DNA of 64,000 nucleotides from JBDHBD01 sp039586095 (GCA_039586095.1 JBDHLB010000025.1:3352-67351), one strand, 5' to 3'; shown: positions 50,964-59,869, counted from the stretch's first letter. Notes: generated from the sequence alone by a model not told the origin. A program made the numbers and translations.

Positions 50964-52112
50964 CTAGCGCAGGACCGTCGCGACCCCCGTGTTCGTCGGC
51001 ATGCGCTCCGGCGGGACGGCGAGCGCGTTCCCGCCGTTCAGGATCACGGTTTCCGCCAGCTCGTCCAGCAGGTCCACCGCGCGGTTTCCGGGATCCGCAC
51101 CGCCTTCCCGGACCATCTCGATGGCTCCTGTGGCTCGATCGAAATGGCCCCACAGTCGGCGATCCCGCTCCGTCATCAGCAGACGGATGCGTCCGGCCAC
51201 GCCGAGACGGGCGGACACCGAAACGTCCGACTCCGCCTTCTTCAGCCGATACGCCGACTCCCACAGCTGTAGCGCCTCGTCGATCTTGCTCCCGACGGAA
51301 GCCTGGACGATCGGCCACGCTTTCCGGTGCAGCTCGTCCGCACCCATCCGGGAGACGTTACCCTGGATACCCTCGGACGCGAGGTTCTTCAGCTGGCTCA
51401 CCGACCGGTACAGCGCGTGGAACTCGTCCACGCCGGCCAGCACCACCGGACCGGCCACAGGGTCCATCAGCTCGCCCAGACCCGTGTCGATCTTGCGGAC
51501 GAAGGCCTCCAGCTCCCACTCCTTGGAGTCCATGCCCTCGCCGTGACCGTGGTACGCCGATCTTCCTCCGGAGCCCGTCGAGCTGTGGAACGTCTCCCGC
51601 TCGTAGTCCATGTACTGCCCGACGGCTTCCTTCAGATTCTGCGGCACGCCTTCCATGCTCATCTGCCGCAAGCCCGTGTGCGTTCCCTCCCACAGCTGGA
51701 CGTCTTTCTGGCTGAGGGCGAGTACCCAGTAGCGGTCGGGCGCCTGCAGGTAACGGATGAGGGGTCGCGTGTGGAAGCTCGGGCCGACGACAACCAACTC
51801 AGGCACGTCGAGCGGCAGCCGGTAGAGCCGAAAGAACCCTGACGCGCAGAAAGCCACGAGACCATCGCTCTGGTGGAGCCAGAACTGCTGGTCATTCAGC
51901 AGGGATCGGGGCTCATCCAGCAGGCCCTTGCCCGCGCCAGGTTCATAGTCAGCCCGCAGCAGCTCCTCCGCCCGGTCCAGCGCGGCCCGAAATCGCAACC
52001 GCTCCGCTTCCCAATCAGACGTCGTCCGACTCGTCGGCGCGTAGATCGACACCGTGGGTGGCTCGCGATCCCGCAAAAGCTCCTTGAATTCATGCTTACC
52101 GAAGTGATCCAC
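50964..52112 (-). CDS. baeRF-type (bacterial eRF1-like) protein
   Basis: A 382-residue cytoplasmic protein of the bacterial archaeo-eukaryotic release-factor-like family, proposed to act in ribosome rescue or stress. It begins DHFGKHEFKELLRDREPPTV. PTVSIYAPTSRT, LVAFCASGFFRLYRLPLDVP and RYWVLALSQKDVQLWEG lie in domain one; the region matching the eRF1 loop reads STGSGGRSAYHGHGEG, lacking a canonical GGQ. Late domain: GGADPGNRAVDLLDELAETV. GTG 52112 (AGGAG upstream) is preferred; the longer frame is noise. A holin-like membrane gene precedes it by 14 bp. Confidence 0.8.
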   Translation of the reverse strand: MDHFGKHEFKELLRDREPPTVSIYAPTSRTTSDWEAERLRFRAALDRAEELLRADYEPGAGKGLLDEPRSLLNDQQFWLHQSDGLVAFCASGFFRLYRLPLDVPELVVVGPSFHTRPLIRYLQAPDRYWVLALSQKDVQLWEGTHTGLRQMSMEGVPQNLKEAVGQYMDYERETFHSSTGSGGRSAYHGHGEGMDSKEWELEAFVRKIDTGLGELMDPVAGPVVLAGVDEFHALYRSVSQLKNLASEGIQGNVSRMGADELHRKAWPIVQASVGSKIDEALQLWESAYRLKKAESDVSVSARLGVAGRIRLLMTERDRRLWGHFDRATGAIEMVREGGADPGNRAVDLLDELAETVILNGGNALAVPPERMPTNTGVATVLR

Positions 52113-52126
52113 GATCCAGAAAACTC

Positions 52127-52480
52127 CTATCCCTTCGGGCGTTCCGTCTTGATGATCAGATGCAGAAGCGTTGCCACGATCGAGACGACGAGGGCTCCGA
52201 GAAAGGCGGCGCCGAAGGTCGCGATCGTAAAGCCCGGTGTAAGGGCCGCGACGAGGTACAGCAGAAGCCCGTTCAGTACAAGATAGAACAGCCCCAACGT
52301 CACCACGGTAATCGGGAGGGTGAGAATCAACAGAATCGGCTTGATCACCGAATTCACCAGTCCGAAGACGAAAGCCGCCAGCAGAAGCGTGCCGGTGCCG
52401 CTGACCGCGATTCCCGAGATGAGACTGACCGCGGCGTACAGAGCCGCCGCTGTGATCAGCCAGTTGAGCAAAAATTTCAC
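52127..52480 (-). CDS. Phage holin family 4 superfamily-like membrane protein
   Basis: A 117-residue four-helix protein with the family core VFGLVNSVIKPILLILTLP and VTLGLFYLVLNGLLLYLVAA. This group (PF04020-like) is named after phage holins but is widespread in chromosomes without phage context. It precedes baeRF on the same strand with 14 bp between them, so they likely form an operon. A role in membrane stress is only a guess. Confidence 0.85.
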   Translation of the reverse strand: MKFLLNWLITAAALYAAVSLISGIAVSGTGTLLLAAFVFGLVNSVIKPILLILTLPITVVTLGLFYLVLNGLLLYLVAALTPGFTIATFGAAFLGALVVSIVATLLHLIIKTERPKG

Positions 52481-52576
52481 GGTGCCTCCCTCTCATGTGC
52501 GAGCATCGTCCGGGATCGGCAAACTGACTCCGGGGTGGGTCGCAGACAAGATCGCGAGAAACGAGGATCGAAGGTC

Positions 52577-53125
52577 ATGATACGGACGATCCACGGGGTT
52601 GCGTTGGAATGCCTGCGCGGCGACATCACGGCGCAGGCCGACATGGAAGCCATCGTGAACGCGGCCAACGCCGAGCTCCGGCCCGGTGGCGGCGTGGCGG
52701 GGGCGATTCATCGGGCCGCCGGGCCGGAGCTCGACCGCGAGTGCAGGCCTCTCGCCCCGATCCGACCGGGCGAGGCGGTGATCACCGGAGGGCACGACCT
52801 GCCCAGCCAATGGGTCATTCACTGCCTCGGGCCCGTGTACGGCCGTGACCAGCCGTCCGAGCGGCTGCTGGCCGACTGCTATCGAAATGCGCTGCGGCGG
52901 GCCGAGGAAAACCAGATCGAATCGATCGCCCTCCCCGCCATATCGACCGGCGTGTTCGGCTATCCGATCGACGAGGCGGCCCGGGTTGCGATCCGCGCCG
53001 TGATCGACGTTTGTCCGACGCTCGATCATGTACAGCGGGTGCGGTTTTGCCTGTTCGACGAGATTGCGCTCGAGGCACACGAAAGGGCCCTCCGCCACTT
53101 GACGAAGGGCGCTTCCGGTGCTTGA
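52577..53125 (+). CDS. Macrodomain protein (ADP-ribose binding/hydrolysing)
   Basis: A 182-residue single macrodomain. Seen: DITAQADMEAIVNAANAELR (nucleobase pocket with Asn pair), GGGVAGAIHRAAGPEL (phosphate loop) and IALPAISTGVFGYPIDEAAR (catalytic-type glycine loop). It matches the MacroD-type/YmdB group that removes ADP-ribose or O-acetyl-ADP-ribose. ATG 52577 is preferred over longer frames. It is divergent from the holin/baeRF pair with 96 bp between starts, so the three may be coregulated. Confidence 0.92.
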   Translation: MIRTIHGVALECLRGDITAQADMEAIVNAANAELRPGGGVAGAIHRAAGPELDRECRPLAPIRPGEAVITGGHDLPSQWVIHCLGPVYGRDQPSERLLADCYRNALRRAEENQIESIALPAISTGVFGYPIDEAARVAIRAVIDVCPTLDHVQRVRFCLFDEIALEAHERALRHLTKGASGA

Positions 53126-53272
53126 CATGATCGAGGCGCCGATCACCGCGCAGGTGACCGCTTCCGGCTCGCCACTGCACCCGGACGCGATTGCCACTCT
53201 GGGCGAGGGAGCAGCCTCGTGGCGTGTGCGGCGCGGCTACTACCGAGAGGCGGACGAAACGGAACGAGAAGT

Positions 53273-54358
53273 CTAGCCCTCTGGGCGCCACAAGTCGTGA
53301 GGCTTGGCCGCATCCGTGGGGAAGGGCAAGTCGACCTTGCGCCCGGTACGTGCGGATTCGTAGGCGGCGAAGATCGCTTCGAGCACGGCGCGGCCGTCCT
53401 CCCCGGTGACCAGCGGTTGGGTGTCGTCCCGGACGCAGCGGACGAAGTGATCGAGCTCCTGCGGGAAGCCGTAGTTCCATTCCTCCTCGTAGATCGTGAA
53501 CGACCAGCCCGCGGTGCCGCCCGCCTTCTCGACGGCGTAGTCGTAGCCGACGCTGCTGTACGTTTCGATGGCGTTTCCATGCAGGAGGTCGGCGTAGGCG
53601 ACGCCGCCGGATCCATGGACCTCGGCCCGGTCGTCCATGCCGCCGAGCTTGCTCCAGCTCTCCTCGGCCACCGCGACCACGTTGCCCTCGAACTCGAGGA
53701 TCAACACGGCGTTGTCGTCCCCGAGCGTTCGGTCCGCGTGCACGTAGGTGCCCATCTGCGCGTAGACGGTTGAGATCGGGGGGCGGTCCAGCATCCAGCG
53801 GAAGAACTCGATCGCGTGGCAGCCCATGTCCATCGTGACACCGCCACCCGAGCGCTCGACGTCCCAGAAGTGCTCGGCGTGAGGTCCATCGTGCTTCTCG
53901 GACTGCTTGATCAAGACCGGCCTTCCGACCGCTCCGCTGTCCAGCAGCTCCTTCAGGCGGACATACTTGGGAGCGAAGCAGAGCTCCTCCGCGTACATGA
54001 GCTTCACCCCGGCCTTGCAGCACTCCTCGATCATGCGATCGGCCTCCGCCAGGTTCAGGCAGAGCGGCTTCTCGCAGACGACATGCTTGCCCGCCCGCGC
54101 CGCGTCGACGGTGATGGCGCAATGCAGGTCGTTGGGCGCGCCGATCACGATCATGTCGACCTCATCCATCTCCAGCATCTTGCGGTAGTCGGTCAGATGG
54201 TGGGGGATGTGATGCCGCTCCGCGAAGCGCCGGGCGTGATCCTCCGTCGGGGACGCGACGGCGAACAGCTCTGCCGCCGCGCATCGTTGGAGGGCATGGG
54301 AGTGAATGCTCGAGATGAACTGAGATCCGACGATGCCGACCCTCACGCGTCCGTCCAT
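53273..54358 (-). CDS. Gfo/Idh/MocA family oxidoreductase
   Basis: A 361-residue cytoplasmic NAD(P)-dependent sugar oxidoreductase. The N-terminal Rossmann motif is VRVGIVGSQFISSIHSHAL, followed by the cofactor-region MIVIGAPNDLHCAI and EKPLCLNLAEAD (Lys of the catalytic EKP). The C-terminal alpha/beta domain is intact, including GVTMDMGCHAIEFFRWML. No signal peptide. It lies downstream of the Tat-type paralogue on the same strand, an arrangement typical of inositol or 3-keto sugar catabolism. The substrate cannot be stated. Confidence 0.93.
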   Translation of the reverse strand: MDGRVRVGIVGSQFISSIHSHALQRCAAAELFAVASPTEDHARRFAERHHIPHHLTDYRKMLEMDEVDMIVIGAPNDLHCAITVDAARAGKHVVCEKPLCLNLAEADRMIEECCKAGVKLMYAEELCFAPKYVRLKELLDSGAVGRPVLIKQSEKHDGPHAEHFWDVERSGGGVTMDMGCHAIEFFRWMLDRPPISTVYAQMGTYVHADRTLGDDNAVLILEFEGNVVAVAEESWSKLGGMDDRAEVHGSGGVAYADLLHGNAIETYSSVGYDYAVEKAGGTAGWSFTIYEEEWNYGFPQELDHFVRCVRDDTQPLVTGEDGRAVLEAIFAAYESARTGRKVDLPFPTDAAKPHDLWRPEG

Positions 54359-54399
54359 CGGTCTATCTCCCTGCTCGTCATCCTTGGTCGACGTCGGCC

Positions 54400-54447
54400 T
54401 CCTCCGACGTCAGCTCTCGGACGCCAGTTTCCTCCGACGTCAGCTCT
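54400..54447 (+). repeat. 18-bp direct repeat with 30-bp period
   Basis: TCCTCCGACGTCAGCTCT occurs at 54400-54417 and 54430-54447, with a related GACGTCGGCC before the first. The second copy includes the stop codon of the Tat-type oxidoreductase. Probably a short duplication; it might influence the gap between the two genes. Confidence 0.7.
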
Positions 54448-55792
54448 TCATGGTCTGCGTCCCACCGTCCCACCGCACGGGCGATTCTCGGAAGAAGGAC
54501 TCGTTGGCCATGTGGCAGGCGATGGCCGCGTGGTTGCCGAACACGGCGTCCTGAACGACAGGCTCGCGACTCCTTACGGCCTCGAAGAACTCCCACAGGT
54601 GCGGCACGGTGTCATCCCAGTGGTGCCCGGTGTAAACCGTGCTGCCGGCGATCGGCTCGCGACCCGGCGCCGGATCGTTCTCGGCGTGCCAGCGGGCACG
54701 GTAGGCTTCCCTCATCTCCGCGGGGAAGCTCTGCGAGTAGTAGCTCGGGTAGGTGTCGCGGCCGGTCTGGGGGGAGTGGGTGAGCGTTTCCGCCGCCGTC
54801 TCGAGAATCCCCTCGGGCCCCATGAACCGGGCAAGCTCGGGCGTCGCCGTGCTGAGCCCCAGTCGCACGAAGACGGGAATGCCGCCGTAGTCGAACAGAA
54901 CGGCGTGGAGGTCTGGCATGTTCCGTCCGTCCTTCCACCGAACGATGCCCCCCAAGGACTGTGCGCTGCGCGGTGGTTGCCGCCAGCCGAGCGTGAACAT
55001 CATCCCGCTGATGAGGTGAACCATGAGGTCTCCCGCCACGCCTGTGCCGTATTCCTTCCAGCAACGCCAGCGGGCGAAACGCTCGGGATCGAAGGGGATC
55101 TTGGGAGCCGTTCCAAGCCAGGCCTCCCAATCCAAGTTCGAGGGCGACAGGTCGGGCGGAGGAGGATACTGCCAGGCGCCGGTCGGCGAATTGCGACCCA
55201 GCGACAGCTCCACCATCGACACCTCTCCGATGGCACCGCTCTGGTAGAGCTCTCTGGCCTTGGCGCAGAGCGCGGAGCTGGTCCGCTGAGATCCCACCTG
55301 GACGATCCGGCCCGCCGATTTGGCCGCTTCGACCATCGCGAATCCCTCTGACGCCGTGTGAGACATCGGTTTCTCGCAGTAGACGTCCTTCCCTGCCTGG
55401 AGAGCGTCTACCACGATCTGTCGATGGTGATGGTCGGGCACGGCGACGATGACGCAGTCGATGTCTTTGCGATCGAGCAGATCCTGATAACGGCGCGTCG
55501 TGGGCAGGCTGGCGTCGCCGGCCAGCTCCCTGGCCAGCGTGTGACGGCCATCGTACAGGTCGGAGGCCGCGACACACTCGACGCCCGGGAGGCTGAGGGC
55601 GTCCGAGATCAGGCCGGACCCCTGCATGCCAACGCCGATGATTCCGAAGCGCACGGTGTCGCTTGGGGCAATGGGTTTCGACGTCGCCGCGAAGGCCTTG
55701 GCTTCGAGAGCGATACTCCTGGTCGCGAGCAATCCGCCGGTCGCCATCGCTCCGGTCTGCAGGAACTCCCTGCGAGAGAATCTGCTCGACAT
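54440..55792 (-). CDS. Tat-exported Gfo/Idh/MocA oxidoreductase
   Basis: A 450-residue oxidoreductase with a twin-arginine signal (SRREFLQTGAMATGGLLAT), so it probably works in the periplasm with a pre-bound cofactor. The Rossmann motif is RFGIIGVGMQGSGLISDAL, then CVIVAVPDHHHRQI and EKPMSHTASEGFAMV. The extended C-terminal part (PPDLSPSNLDWEAWLG; YGTGVAGDLMVHLISG) is typical of the long Tat group found in Planctomycetes, Bacteroidetes and Gemmatimonadota. Downstream is the cytoplasmic paralogue. The substrate is probably a glycoside or 3-keto sugar. Confidence 0.93.
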   Translation of the reverse strand: MSSRFSRREFLQTGAMATGGLLATRSIALEAKAFAATSKPIAPSDTVRFGIIGVGMQGSGLISDALSLPGVECVAASDLYDGRHTLARELAGDASLPTTRRYQDLLDRKDIDCVIVAVPDHHHRQIVVDALQAGKDVYCEKPMSHTASEGFAMVEAAKSAGRIVQVGSQRTSSALCAKARELYQSGAIGEVSMVELSLGRNSPTGAWQYPPPPDLSPSNLDWEAWLGTAPKIPFDPERFARWRCWKEYGTGVAGDLMVHLISGMMFTLGWRQPPRSAQSLGGIVRWKDGRNMPDLHAVLFDYGGIPVFVRLGLSTATPELARFMGPEGILETAAETLTHSPQTGRDTYPSYYSQSFPAEMREAYRARWHAENDPAPGREPIAGSTVYTGHHWDDTVPHLWEFFEAVRSREPVVQDAVFGNHAAIACHMANESFFRESPVRWDGGTQTMKS

Positions 55793-55833
55793 CTGCTTTA
55801 TCTCCTTGCTCGACTCGCTCGACTGACCCTTCT

Positions 55834-55849
55834 CCTAGCGATAGCTAGG
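55834..55849. promoter_or_regulatory. Inverted repeat upstream of Tat oxidoreductase
   Basis: CCTAGC-GATA-GCTAGG forms a 6-bp perfect inverted repeat about 42 bp before the oxidoreductase ATG. It could be a small operator or hairpin; the CTAG-containing arms are rare in high-GC DNA. Confidence 0.35.
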
Positions 55850-55929
55850 GGGCCACATCGACGTCAGCAAGGTGCCGGGTGCGGCGAGATGACGGACCGG
55901 TGGCGTCGGCCGTAGACCTCTGCGGCAAT

Positions 55930-55955
55930 CCGGGCCAGCCCCGCGGACGGCCCGG
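55930..55955 (-). terminator. GC-rich hairpin 3' of surface-peptidase gene
   Basis: CCGGGCC (55930-55936) pairs with GGCCCGG (55949-55955) across 12 nt, 15 bp past the stop at 55971. No T tract follows on the transcribed strand, so it may act as a stabilising or weak terminator hairpin. Confidence 0.4.
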
Positions 55956-55970
55956 GCGATGTCTCGCGCT

Positions 55971-58900
55971 CTAGAAGCCTGCCGTGAAGCTGAACTGGAA
56001 GAACCAGTCCTTGTCCGGCCGGTCCAGCGGGTTCACGTAGTCCAGCTCCATGATCGCAAAGCCGAACAGGTTGAGCCGGGCCAGGAAGCCGACACTGTTG
56101 ACGACGGATCGGTCCGAGAGTCGCTCGCCGTCCTCATCCGTCCAGGCGATTCCGGAGTCAAAGAACGCGCCGATCTCGATCGGCGGAACTCCGGGGGCGG
56201 GGATCAGGCCGATCCCGCCGAGGAGCGGCAGCCGTGCCTCGAGGTTCCCCACGGCGATCTTGCTGCCCAGCAGCTGGTCGAACACGTCGCACTGGAACAC
56301 CTGCGCCGCCTCGGGAAGCGTGCACTCAAACACGCTGAACGAATCGTCGTTGTATCCCCGGACGAGCGACGGATATCCGATAAACAGCTGGCTGAGCCTC
56401 GGATCATCCGAGTCGGAGCCGTACCGCCCGAAGTGCAACAGGCGACCCGCGATGGAGAACGGTCGCGCGATCATGACGTACTTGCGGTAATCGGCCAGGC
56501 CCGTAAAGAAGTTCAGCGTCCCGAAGCTCGGCGAGACCTCGAGACGGTACCGCGTCCCCAGGATCGGGCTCGTGCCCCCGAAGATCGAGGTGTCGTAGAC
56601 AAGCGCTACGGTCGGGGACGCTTGGTAGAGATCGTCCGGGGCCTGGAGGTCCCGCGTCTGCTCGAAGAGCAGCTGTCCGGTGAATGGATCGAAAAAGAAC
56701 TCCTCCACCTCGAGCGAGTAATCCAGCTGCTGGAGGCTCGCTCCGATCTCGACGCGCTGCGCCCGATTGATCGGATAGGCGAAGCTCGCACCCACCTGCC
56801 GGCTGACCTGGAAGAAGCGCTGTTCAGCCAGAACGAGGACATCTTCCCCTTCGATGTCGCCTACGCCCTGGAAGAAGCTTCGGGTCACGAAGGGCAGCTG
56901 CCCGCCGACCACTCCCCAGTTCCAGCGGGACGCGAGGTTCTGATAACCGACCAGCAGCGCCGTGCCCTTCGTAATGTCCCCGTAGGTCGTGTTGATCTGC
57001 AGAAGGGCGGACAGAGTCCGATTGCCCAGCAGGTCGCTGAACTGCACGGCCGCGCCGCCGGCGAAGAAAACCCCGAAGTCGCTGGCTCCGAAGGCGATCG
57101 TGGGTTGCGACACGTAGTCGAGCGACAGACGCGGGCTATACTCGGCCCCCGCGAAAGTCACCGGATCAGCCAGGCCCAACCGGTCGTTCTCCAGCAGATT
57201 GACGATCTCGAGTGAGGCTCTCTCGCGTGGCGGGATCACCGAGGGGTCGACATCCGTCAGGTACTCGGGCACCGGCTCGCCGACGAGGATGTCTTCTTCG
57301 TCGATCACATAGATCTCGAAGCTGAACGGACCTCCCTTGTTCGCGCTGAACGCCAGCTGCCCGGTCTCGCTCGCGACCGACAGGGTCGGACTCAGTGCCG
57401 TCAGGCCGCTCACCCCGGTCGAGACGTTCGTGACGAGGCGGACCTCCTGGCTCTCCATATCGAGCCGGTAGATGTTCGAGATCCCGTCGTGGTCGGACAC
57501 GAAGTAGAGAGAGCTTCCATCCGGAGTCCACTGCGGGTTGATGTTCTTCGCGCCCTCGAAGCTTGGAAGCGGCTCGAGCGTGTCGCTCTCCAGGTCGTAG
57601 ATGGCGAGACGGTAGTTCGGGAAGGAGAGCGTCTCCGGGTCGGCACCGTACCGTTCCGTCACGAACGCGATGTACCGGCCGTCCGGCGACCAGGCGGGCT
57701 GCAGATCGCCGTATGGGTCGTCGGTCAGCTGACGGAGTGCTTCCGTCTCCAGGTCCAGCGTGTAGATGTCCGTGAAGCCGTCCGTCTGCGCCGCGAATGC
57801 CACCTTCGTTCCATCGGGCGACCAGACGGGCGTGAAGATCTCGCCCAACTCCTCGAGGCGGATTTCACGCAGCCTGTCGCCCGACCGGATATCGAGCACG
57901 GCGACGACCGGTCGGCCACGCGTCACGGCCGACAGGGCGAACTGTTCCCCGTCCGGGTGCCACGAGCCCGCTGAATTGATGAACTGCAGACTCTCGAAGT
58001 GTGGGTCGACGGCCGTCTTCGTCACCTTCGACTTCACCACCCCTGTGTTCGCATCGGCCAGGAACATCTCGATCGAGAAGAGGTCCCGCTCCGACACGTA
58101 CGCCAGGTCGTCACCGCTCGGGCTGATGGCCGGGCCCAGGTTCATTCTCGCGTCGGCCTGGTCCTCGTAGATCACGCGACGGCCGAACACGTCCGGTCGT
58201 TCCGTCTCCTCGATGATCGGCCTGAAGTAATCCTCGATATCCTGGTGCCAGCGCTCGGAGAGCTCGTCAATGGAAATCTCGAGAACCGCCTCGATGGAGC
58301 CCAGCGGGTTTGCCGTGCGTCCCGCCAGCTTGAGGATCCTCCCGATCCGATCCTCCCCGTAGTGGCCGGCCACGTACGACCAGAAGGCATGCCCGAAGCG
58401 GTACGGAAAGTATTTGCGGTTGTTCAGCTCGGTGATCTCGGGGAAGTCCTCGATCTCGAGCGCGTCCCGCATCCACATGGTGGTGAAGGGGTCGACCGGC
58501 CCGATCGTCAGATACTCGGCCATCCCCTCGATGAACCACAAAGGAAGACGAATCGCACCGGGCACGTCGACCCCCACTGCCGAGGGCCCCTGTCCCGTCA
58601 TGTCGAACTGGAACGCGTGCACGAGCTCGTGACCCAGCACGTGATCCGATTCCTGCAGGGTCGCGGCGAGCGGAAGCACGATCCTACGCTTCAGAATCTC
58701 GGTAAACCCGCCGGTCGACTCGTCGACCTGACTCGGCGTGGCGTTTGTCTGCTCGAAGTGCGCGTGGTTCGCGTAGAGGATAATCGGCTGCCGACTGCGA
58801 AACTCGTGGTTCAGGATGCGCGACAGGCGCGCATACCAGCGCTCCGCCATGCGTCCGGCCAGCTCTACGACTTCCTCCATGCCTTCGTAGTAGAAGATGT

Positions 58901-59063
58901 CAAAGTGCTCGGTCTTGAGCACCTGGAATTCGAAGGTCTCGTACTGGACCTTGTTCCGGCCGAAGTAACCTGAGTACTGGGCGCTGGCGGCATTGACCGC
59001 CGGTCCTATCAGCAGCGATATCCACGCGGTCGCGCCGATGGCGAGCCAGCGTCTCGAGCTCAT
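55971..59063 (-). CDS. Secreted peptidase / PD40 propeller / beta-barrel fusion protein
   Basis: A 1030-residue exported protein. The signal peptide ends NAASAQYSG. Residues about 35-280 form a peptidase-MA-like domain with HELVHAFQFD (HExxH) and FIEGMAEYLT (third ligand Glu). Residues about 330-660 are PD40 propeller blades (FTPVWSPDGTKVAFAAQTDG; LQPAWSPDGRYIAFVTERYG). The last 330 residues are a beta-barrel-like region (ARLNLFGFAIMELDYVNPLD) ending in Phe, as outer-membrane proteins do. The start follows GGAGG. It probably sits in the outer membrane with its protease and propeller at the surface or in the periplasm; orientation is inferred. Confidence 0.82.
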   Translation of the reverse strand: MSSRRWLAIGATAWISLLIGPAVNAASAQYSGYFGRNKVQYETFEFQVLKTEHFDIFYYEGMEEVVELAGRMAERWYARLSRILNHEFRSRQPIILYANHAHFEQTNATPSQVDESTGGFTEILKRRIVLPLAATLQESDHVLGHELVHAFQFDMTGQGPSAVGVDVPGAIRLPLWFIEGMAEYLTIGPVDPFTTMWMRDALEIEDFPEITELNNRKYFPYRFGHAFWSYVAGHYGEDRIGRILKLAGRTANPLGSIEAVLEISIDELSERWHQDIEDYFRPIIEETERPDVFGRRVIYEDQADARMNLGPAISPSGDDLAYVSERDLFSIEMFLADANTGVVKSKVTKTAVDPHFESLQFINSAGSWHPDGEQFALSAVTRGRPVVAVLDIRSGDRLREIRLEELGEIFTPVWSPDGTKVAFAAQTDGFTDIYTLDLETEALRQLTDDPYGDLQPAWSPDGRYIAFVTERYGADPETLSFPNYRLAIYDLESDTLEPLPSFEGAKNINPQWTPDGSSLYFVSDHDGISNIYRLDMESQEVRLVTNVSTGVSGLTALSPTLSVASETGQLAFSANKGGPFSFEIYVIDEEDILVGEPVPEYLTDVDPSVIPPRERASLEIVNLLENDRLGLADPVTFAGAEYSPRLSLDYVSQPTIAFGASDFGVFFAGGAAVQFSDLLGNRTLSALLQINTTYGDITKGTALLVGYQNLASRWNWGVVGGQLPFVTRSFFQGVGDIEGEDVLVLAEQRFFQVSRQVGASFAYPINRAQRVEIGASLQQLDYSLEVEEFFFDPFTGQLLFEQTRDLQAPDDLYQASPTVALVYDTSIFGGTSPILGTRYRLEVSPSFGTLNFFTGLADYRKYVMIARPFSIAGRLLHFGRYGSDSDDPRLSQLFIGYPSLVRGYNDDSFSVFECTLPEAAQVFQCDVFDQLLGSKIAVGNLEARLPLLGGIGLIPAPGVPPIEIGAFFDSGIAWTDEDGERLSDRSVVNSVGFLARLNLFGFAIMELDYVNPLDRPDKDWFFQFSFTAGF

Positions 59064-59128
59064 AAATCCTCCAGAGATTACGTCGGTGGTCCCACCATAC
59101 TTCGAAGACCACCTGAGGGGCCTATCTG

Positions 59129-59770
59129 TTAAAGCCTCACAGCAGTCGATTGTTCCGTTCCAGCACCGCGGCATGCTCGCAGAAGACCGCCCAGTCGTTC
59201 ACGGGCGGCTTCGGCATCGGCAACGCTTCCGAAGGGCCCTACGATCACGCGGCGAAGGCCGTCGGAGCCGTCGAGTTCTCGTGCGGCGTACCCGGCTCGT
59301 TCCGCTTCCGATCTCGCCGCTGCCGCATTCGTGGGCTGGCTGTACGCCCCGATCTGCACCTCCACGCAATCCGGCTCGCGCGGCAGTTGCAGCAACACGA
59401 TTCTGACCTCCGCCGTTCCAGGACCCAGCATGCCGAGGGCCCGAGCACCTGCCCTCGACACATCGAGAATGCGGTCCTTCACGAACGGTCCCCGGTCCGT
59501 GATCCGCAGCTCGGCTTCGCGCCCATTGTCTCGATTCTCCACCCGAACGACGGTGCCGAACGGCAGCCAGCGATGCGCGGCCGTCATCTCCTCCATGTCG
59601 TACACCTCTCCCGAAGCCGTGCGGCGACCGTGAAAAGGCTCGCCGTACCAGGAGGCAACGCCGGACTCGGTCCAACCCGGTGCGAGCGCCCCCGGGTCTG
59701 GCGCGGGCGCAGGAGGCCTGGGGCCTGCGCACCCGGACCCCACCAGGCAGGCGGCCACAGCGAGACGCAA
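59129..59770 (-). CDS. RlpA family septal-ring lipoprotein with SPOR-like end
   Basis: About 213 residues from TTG 59770, the start giving a short lipoprotein signal (RLAVAACLVGSGC). A GTG at 59833 is an alternative, but that stretch overlaps the antisense NDH-2 relic. The RlpA double-psi barrel has GVASWYGEPFHGRRTASGEV, TAAHRWLPFGTVVRVEN and ITDRGPFVKDRILDVSRAGA, including the catalytic-type His and Asp. The tail CVEVQIGAYSQPTNAAAARS and VIVGPFGSVADAEA is a SPOR-like peptidoglycan-binding domain. The role is lytic cleavage or binding of denuded septal glycan. Stand-alone gene. Confidence 0.85.
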   Translation of the reverse strand: MRLAVAACLVGSGCAGPRPPAPAPDPGALAPGWTESGVASWYGEPFHGRRTASGEVYDMEEMTAAHRWLPFGTVVRVENRDNGREAELRITDRGPFVKDRILDVSRAGARALGMLGPGTAEVRIVLLQLPREPDCVEVQIGAYSQPTNAAAARSEAERAGYAARELDGSDGLRRVIVGPFGSVADAEAARERLGGLLRACRGAGTEQSTAVRL

Positions 59771-59788
59771 CAGGTTCGTGGCCGAGCA

Positions 59789-59869
59789 CGTGCCCCCGTC
59801 ACGGTCACGCTTCTGGACCGGAACAACTACCACACGTTCCTCCCGCTGCTGTATCAGGTCGGCCTCGAC
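59789..59869 (+). pseudogene. Fragment of type II NADH dehydrogenase, antisense to rlpA start
   Basis: 27 codons on the plus strand read RAPVTVTLLDRNNYHTFLPL followed by LYQVGLD, the unmistakable early segment of NDH-2 (FAD domain, normally 15-40 residues after GGGFAG). Neither the preceding GxGxxG nor the rest of the enzyme is present. It is a relic left by deletion or recombination next to the rlpA 5' end. Confidence 0.6.

Noticed and set aside
53127..53276. 49-residue plus-strand frame after the macrodomain gene
   Set aside because: Overlaps the oxidoreductase stop on the other strand and has no ribosome site or match. Listed as unproven only.
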